Position numbers and translations under genes: made by a program. This document shows, in pieces, positions 61,392 through 64,000 of a stretch of 64,000 nucleotides of DNA. How positions within the stretch are numbered: the first letter of the stretch is position 1; each line of letters opens with the position of its first letter. The DNA comes from an uncultured Prevotella sp. (GTDB lineage Bacteria; Bacteroidota; Bacteroidia; Bacteroidales; Bacteroidaceae), in contig CAMBOI010000012.1 in assembly GCA_945869265.1 (NCBI GenBank), forward strand, positions 1 to 64,000, read 5' to 3'. The notes below the pieces were generated by a model that ran no database searches, was not told the DNA's origin, and was given only the letters and a program-made list of their open reading frames with translations.

Positions 61392-63731
61392 ATGTCCGTA
61401 GATATAATTCCACGAAAATACAATGAGGAGGAACAGGAATTCATACGTAAGTATGGTGAAAGTTCCTTTTTGATATGGGAAACATTGTCTGACTCACAAA
61501 AATCGGATTATTATGAGTTAGAACAATTATATTCAGACTTCTTCGAATTGTATAGAGACCATTATGATGATTTGAAGTTATATGCCTTAATGTACAGGAA
61601 TGTACCACTTTATAATATAACAAACGATGTTTTTTCAGTCTCATTCTTTTGCACTCATAAAAAGGAGATCATAGGGTTTACAAAAAGAGTGGCAACAGAA
61701 AAGTCTTTAAAGGCTCAGATACTAAAACTATATAGCCAAAATGAGGCATTATTCCCTAAGATTTGTATTAAATATATTGACATAAACTTCCAGAAAAACA
61801 GGAAAACGTCTGATTGTTGGTGTCATATTTTTGACATATTAAGAAAAATAAAAGATGGTACTATAGAGAATGTTCTGAGTGTTAACGATTTAACAGATGA
61901 TCAATGTGCTGTATTATTGAAACATGAGAAAGATCTTGCAAAAGAATATCATTCATTACATGAGGAATATCTAGGTGAACACGGCATATATGAATGGTTC
62001 AATAATACTGAAAATGAGTTTAATTTCTACAACGCACATTATTTGCCATTTATGCGCAATGATATCAGATATATGATGATAAATGAATATATTAGAAAGG
62101 GTATTATTGATTACATCAAAAAAGAAGGTAAGGCAAATGATTATGAATCAGAAACGATAAAAGTTAACAAAGAACTGAGTAAAATTGCGTCGCTTAAAGG
62201 AAAAATTTCTGATCAAATAAGAGAAGTTGATGAATTAACTATAGTAAAGAATGACATGGTTAGTCCTGGTTGTTTTTATCCACATCGTCTTAATCATAAT
62301 TATGAAAAAATTAAAGAGAAATATGCACTAAGATACAAGATGATAGAAAATCATCTCTTTTGGTCGAATAGGAACGATTATTCATCTATTAACAGTGCCT
62401 CTGAAAATGAGTTTTATAGTAAGATGTTTTGGGACTCTGTGAATTATCTAGAGAATGAAGTCAAAAAAATAGAAGAAGAAATAAAGGCCAAAAAGGGAGA
62501 AAAAAAATGGCTTGAAATAGAGTTAAAGGGAACAGAATCTGGGGTATTTCATAAGGTTACTGATTATACCTGTTTTAAACTGATGTTTTGGCATCAGGAG
62601 GAAATCAACAAACACCTTACTATATTCTTAGAAAAAGAATATAATCAGATGTGGTTGGATACCCCCCAAAAAATAAAGGAAATGGAGCGGGAAAAATCCA
62701 ATTATCCATCAATATTCACAATATTAATGAATATAAGTTCTTATGGACGAACAGCTATTTTCAGAAAGATTAGAAATAGAGCAACAAATGAATATGCTTA
62801 TAAGTATTATCCTAATTATTTAATGTGGCATTTTCTTACAAAATTTAGAAATGAGATTCTAGAAGAGAAAGAAAAACAACGAAAAGAGGAAGAAGAGAGG
62901 GCTAGAATAGAAGCAGAAAAAAAGAAACAAGAAGAAGAAAGAAGACGTAGAGAAGAAGAAAGGAAACTCAGAGAAGAAGAAGCTCGTAGAGAAAAGTATA
63001 GATACAACCAAAGGAACTCTCATTGGCGTGATAGGAATATTATATTTAATGAGGCAAGACATACTTATACTATAGGTGGCTCTATTTTACAATCAGTCAC
63101 CAACATCGTAGAGAATTGTTTCCCGAAATTTGATGCAGAACTTCATGCCAAGAATACTGCTGCCAAAATGGGGATAACACCTAAAGAGGTAATTGCCATG
63201 TGGGAGCAAAAAGGAAAAGAAAGCAGGGAACTAGGTACGGCTATGCACCAGAAGATTGAAAGCTATTATCAAGGAAAAGATTCATGGGATGATGATTCTT
63301 ATAAGCTTTTTAAGATATTCGCTGATAAAGTGAAGTTGGAGCCATATCGTACTGAATGGGCGGTATATGATACAGACTATAACATAGCCGGTACAATAGA
63401 TTTCGTGGACTATCAGGATGGTAAATACACTATCTATGACTGGAAACGAAGCGATAAGATTATAGCTAATGGTATGCCTGTAAAGGTGAGCAAGTACCAA
63501 GAAAAAGGGCTTTATCCATTGGAACATTTGGAGAACTGTGCGTATTATCATTATGCCTTGCAGTTGAGCCTCTATAAATTCATATTAGAAAAGAACTATG
63601 ATATAAAGGTTAGCGATCTGAGGTTAGGTATATTCCATCCGTCTTACGATAAGCCGTATGTGTTGAAAATGCCATATCTCGAAAACGAAGTAAAAACGTT
63701 GATGGAATTACGATCCGAAGTCATTCTTTGA
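61392..63731 (+). CDS. Large coiled-coil protein with C-terminal RecB-like PD-(D/E)XK nuclease
   Basis: The ATG at 61392 gives 779 residues; a TTG at 61374 is possible. A+T-rich compared with the core genes. The first 500 residues are mostly helical, with a zipper-like part (SETIKVNKELSKIASLKGKI). About 500-545 is a long Glu/Lys/Arg coiled coil (KEEEERARIEAEKKKQEEER). The last 220 residues form a RecB/Cas4-like nuclease: ELGTAMHQKIESYY (His), YRTEWAVYD (Glu), IAGTIDFVDY (Asp), YTIYDWKRSD (D-x-K) and YALQLSLYKFIL (QxxxY). All catalytic residues seem present. Acquired gene behind structured RNA B; a DNA-processing or defence role is inference. Confidence 0.75.
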   Translation: MSVDIIPRKYNEEEQEFIRKYGESSFLIWETLSDSQKSDYYELEQLYSDFFELYRDHYDDLKLYALMYRNVPLYNITNDVFSVSFFCTHKKEIIGFTKRVATEKSLKAQILKLYSQNEALFPKICIKYIDINFQKNRKTSDCWCHIFDILRKIKDGTIENVLSVNDLTDDQCAVLLKHEKDLAKEYHSLHEEYLGEHGIYEWFNNTENEFNFYNAHYLPFMRNDIRYMMINEYIRKGIIDYIKKEGKANDYESETIKVNKELSKIASLKGKISDQIREVDELTIVKNDMVSPGCFYPHRLNHNYEKIKEKYALRYKMIENHLFWSNRNDYSSINSASENEFYSKMFWDSVNYLENEVKKIEEEIKAKKGEKKWLEIELKGTESGVFHKVTDYTCFKLMFWHQEEINKHLTIFLEKEYNQMWLDTPQKIKEMEREKSNYPSIFTILMNISSYGRTAIFRKIRNRATNEYAYKYYPNYLMWHFLTKFRNEILEEKEKQRKEEEERARIEAEKKKQEEERRRREEERKLREEEARREKYRYNQRNSHWRDRNIIFNEARHTYTIGGSILQSVTNIVENCFPKFDAELHAKNTAAKMGITPKEVIAMWEQKGKESRELGTAMHQKIESYYQGKDSWDDDSYKLFKIFADKVKLEPYRTEWAVYDTDYNIAGTIDFVDYQDGKYTIYDWKRSDKIIANGMPVKVSKYQEKGLYPLEHLENCAYYHYALQLSLYKFILEKNYDIKVSDLRLGIFHPSYDKPYVLKMPYLENEVKTLMELRSEVIL

Positions 63732-63814
63732 TAATGCTGGTTCTATTTCATACAACCAGACGCATATTTTATACAAATCTACATATAGTTTTATGCCTAT
63801 TCAAATTATTTTTG

Positions 63815-63822
63815 TAATTTTG
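63815..63822 (+). promoter_or_regulatory. -7 box near the right edge
   Basis: TAATTTTG; no TTTG is seen at the right distance upstream. It would transcribe the short frames beginning at 63841 and 63854. Confidence 0.35.
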
Positions 63823-63853
63823 CCGAACTAAAAAAGGAATATGAAAGAATTAA

Positions 63854-63946
63854 ATGAAAGAGCTGAAAGCCTTGGGATATTCTTTCAAGATATATAAAAA
63901 AGGTGGTCGAGTTAGACTAACTACGAGAAATCGCGAGGACCTTTAA
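63854..63946 (+). CDS. Possible 30-residue small protein
   Basis: ATG at 63854 gives MKELKALGYSFKIYKKGGRV and 10 more residues to TAA. A competing 18-codon frame starts at 63841. Basic and soluble; a small DNA-binding protein or chance frame. Low confidence. The last 54 nt of the window show nothing further. Confidence 0.25.
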   Translation: MKELKALGYSFKIYKKGGRVRLTTRNREDL

Positions 63947-64000
63947 CTCGCCTGGATAATGTATCTACTTTCTGGTGAAAGTCAGTCAGTTAAGCACTTG

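Noticed and set aside
61070..63731. Structured RNA plus protein considered as a retron
   Set aside because: No reverse transcriptase motif (YxDD) is present in the downstream protein or nearby.

Overview
The window looks like chromosome of a Bacteroidales bacterium, most probably Prevotella or a close relative. The evidence is the many promoters of the form TTTG-N19..23-TAnnTTTG (often TACCTTTGCA), BspA-type leucine-rich repeats, Bacteroidetes-only families (DUF4421, DUF4837, DUF4922/SpoIID fusion, AraC regulators with a membrane domain), a secreted GH2 glycosidase and a type II pantothenate kinase. Housekeeping genes sit mainly in 28-60.6 kb. More A+T-rich accessory DNA fills about 1-9.3 kb, 22.2-26 kb and everything right of 60.96 kb.

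Left accessory block (1-9.3 kb): a cut-off acidic membrane protein and a small partner; a LytTR regulator fused to a FISUMP-type domain; an unknown 403-residue protein behind a structured, terminated leader RNA; a kinase-like protein with 15 near-identical 23-residue leucine-rich repeats; a frameshifted remnant; a three-gene XRE / ADP-ribosyltransferase-like / NADAR operon that reads as a toxin-antitoxin module; a resolvase fragment and one more mobile-type gene.

Central unusual block (9.3-22.2 kb): a membrane-bound AraC-type regulator followed by a nine-gene, 11.3 kb operon built around a Tubulin_2-like GTPase with membrane, zinc-ribbon/MORN, periplasmic and SH3-like partners. The regulator promoter and the operon promoter carry the same 30-bp repeat at the same distance, and the operon has a structured leader RNA of about 260 nt. 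A second RNA of this class lies in front of a RecB-like nuclease gene at 61.1 kb. This is the best candidate here for an undescribed system.

Defence block (22.3-25.3 kb): hicAB, then a DpnA-like GATC adenine methyltransferase next to a DpnI-like methyl-GATC endonuclease. These activities should conflict, and four GATC sites cluster between the two genes.

Core block (26-60.6 kb): GH2 glycosidase, AAA-like/PD-(D/E)XK protein, serB-DUF4421-dcp operon, a probable sRNA, groES-groEL, an aldose epimerase, lemA with a TPM-domain gene, sppA-lpxK-pnp-thiL, tRNA-Phe, type II pantothenate kinase, a FabK/NMO flavoprotein, a giant GT2/DUF4922/SpoIID protein with an AmpG-like permease, rlmN, pdxA, a sigma-54 activator, lptE, secG and tRNA-His. 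A family of long dyad repeats (cacagag...ctctgtg) occupies several gene junctions.

Right edge (60.7-64 kb): the 3' stub of an S9 peptidase marks where A+T-rich foreign DNA begins; it holds the second structured RNA and the coiled-coil/RecB-like nuclease gene. All assignments come from reading the sequence; no database search was run.
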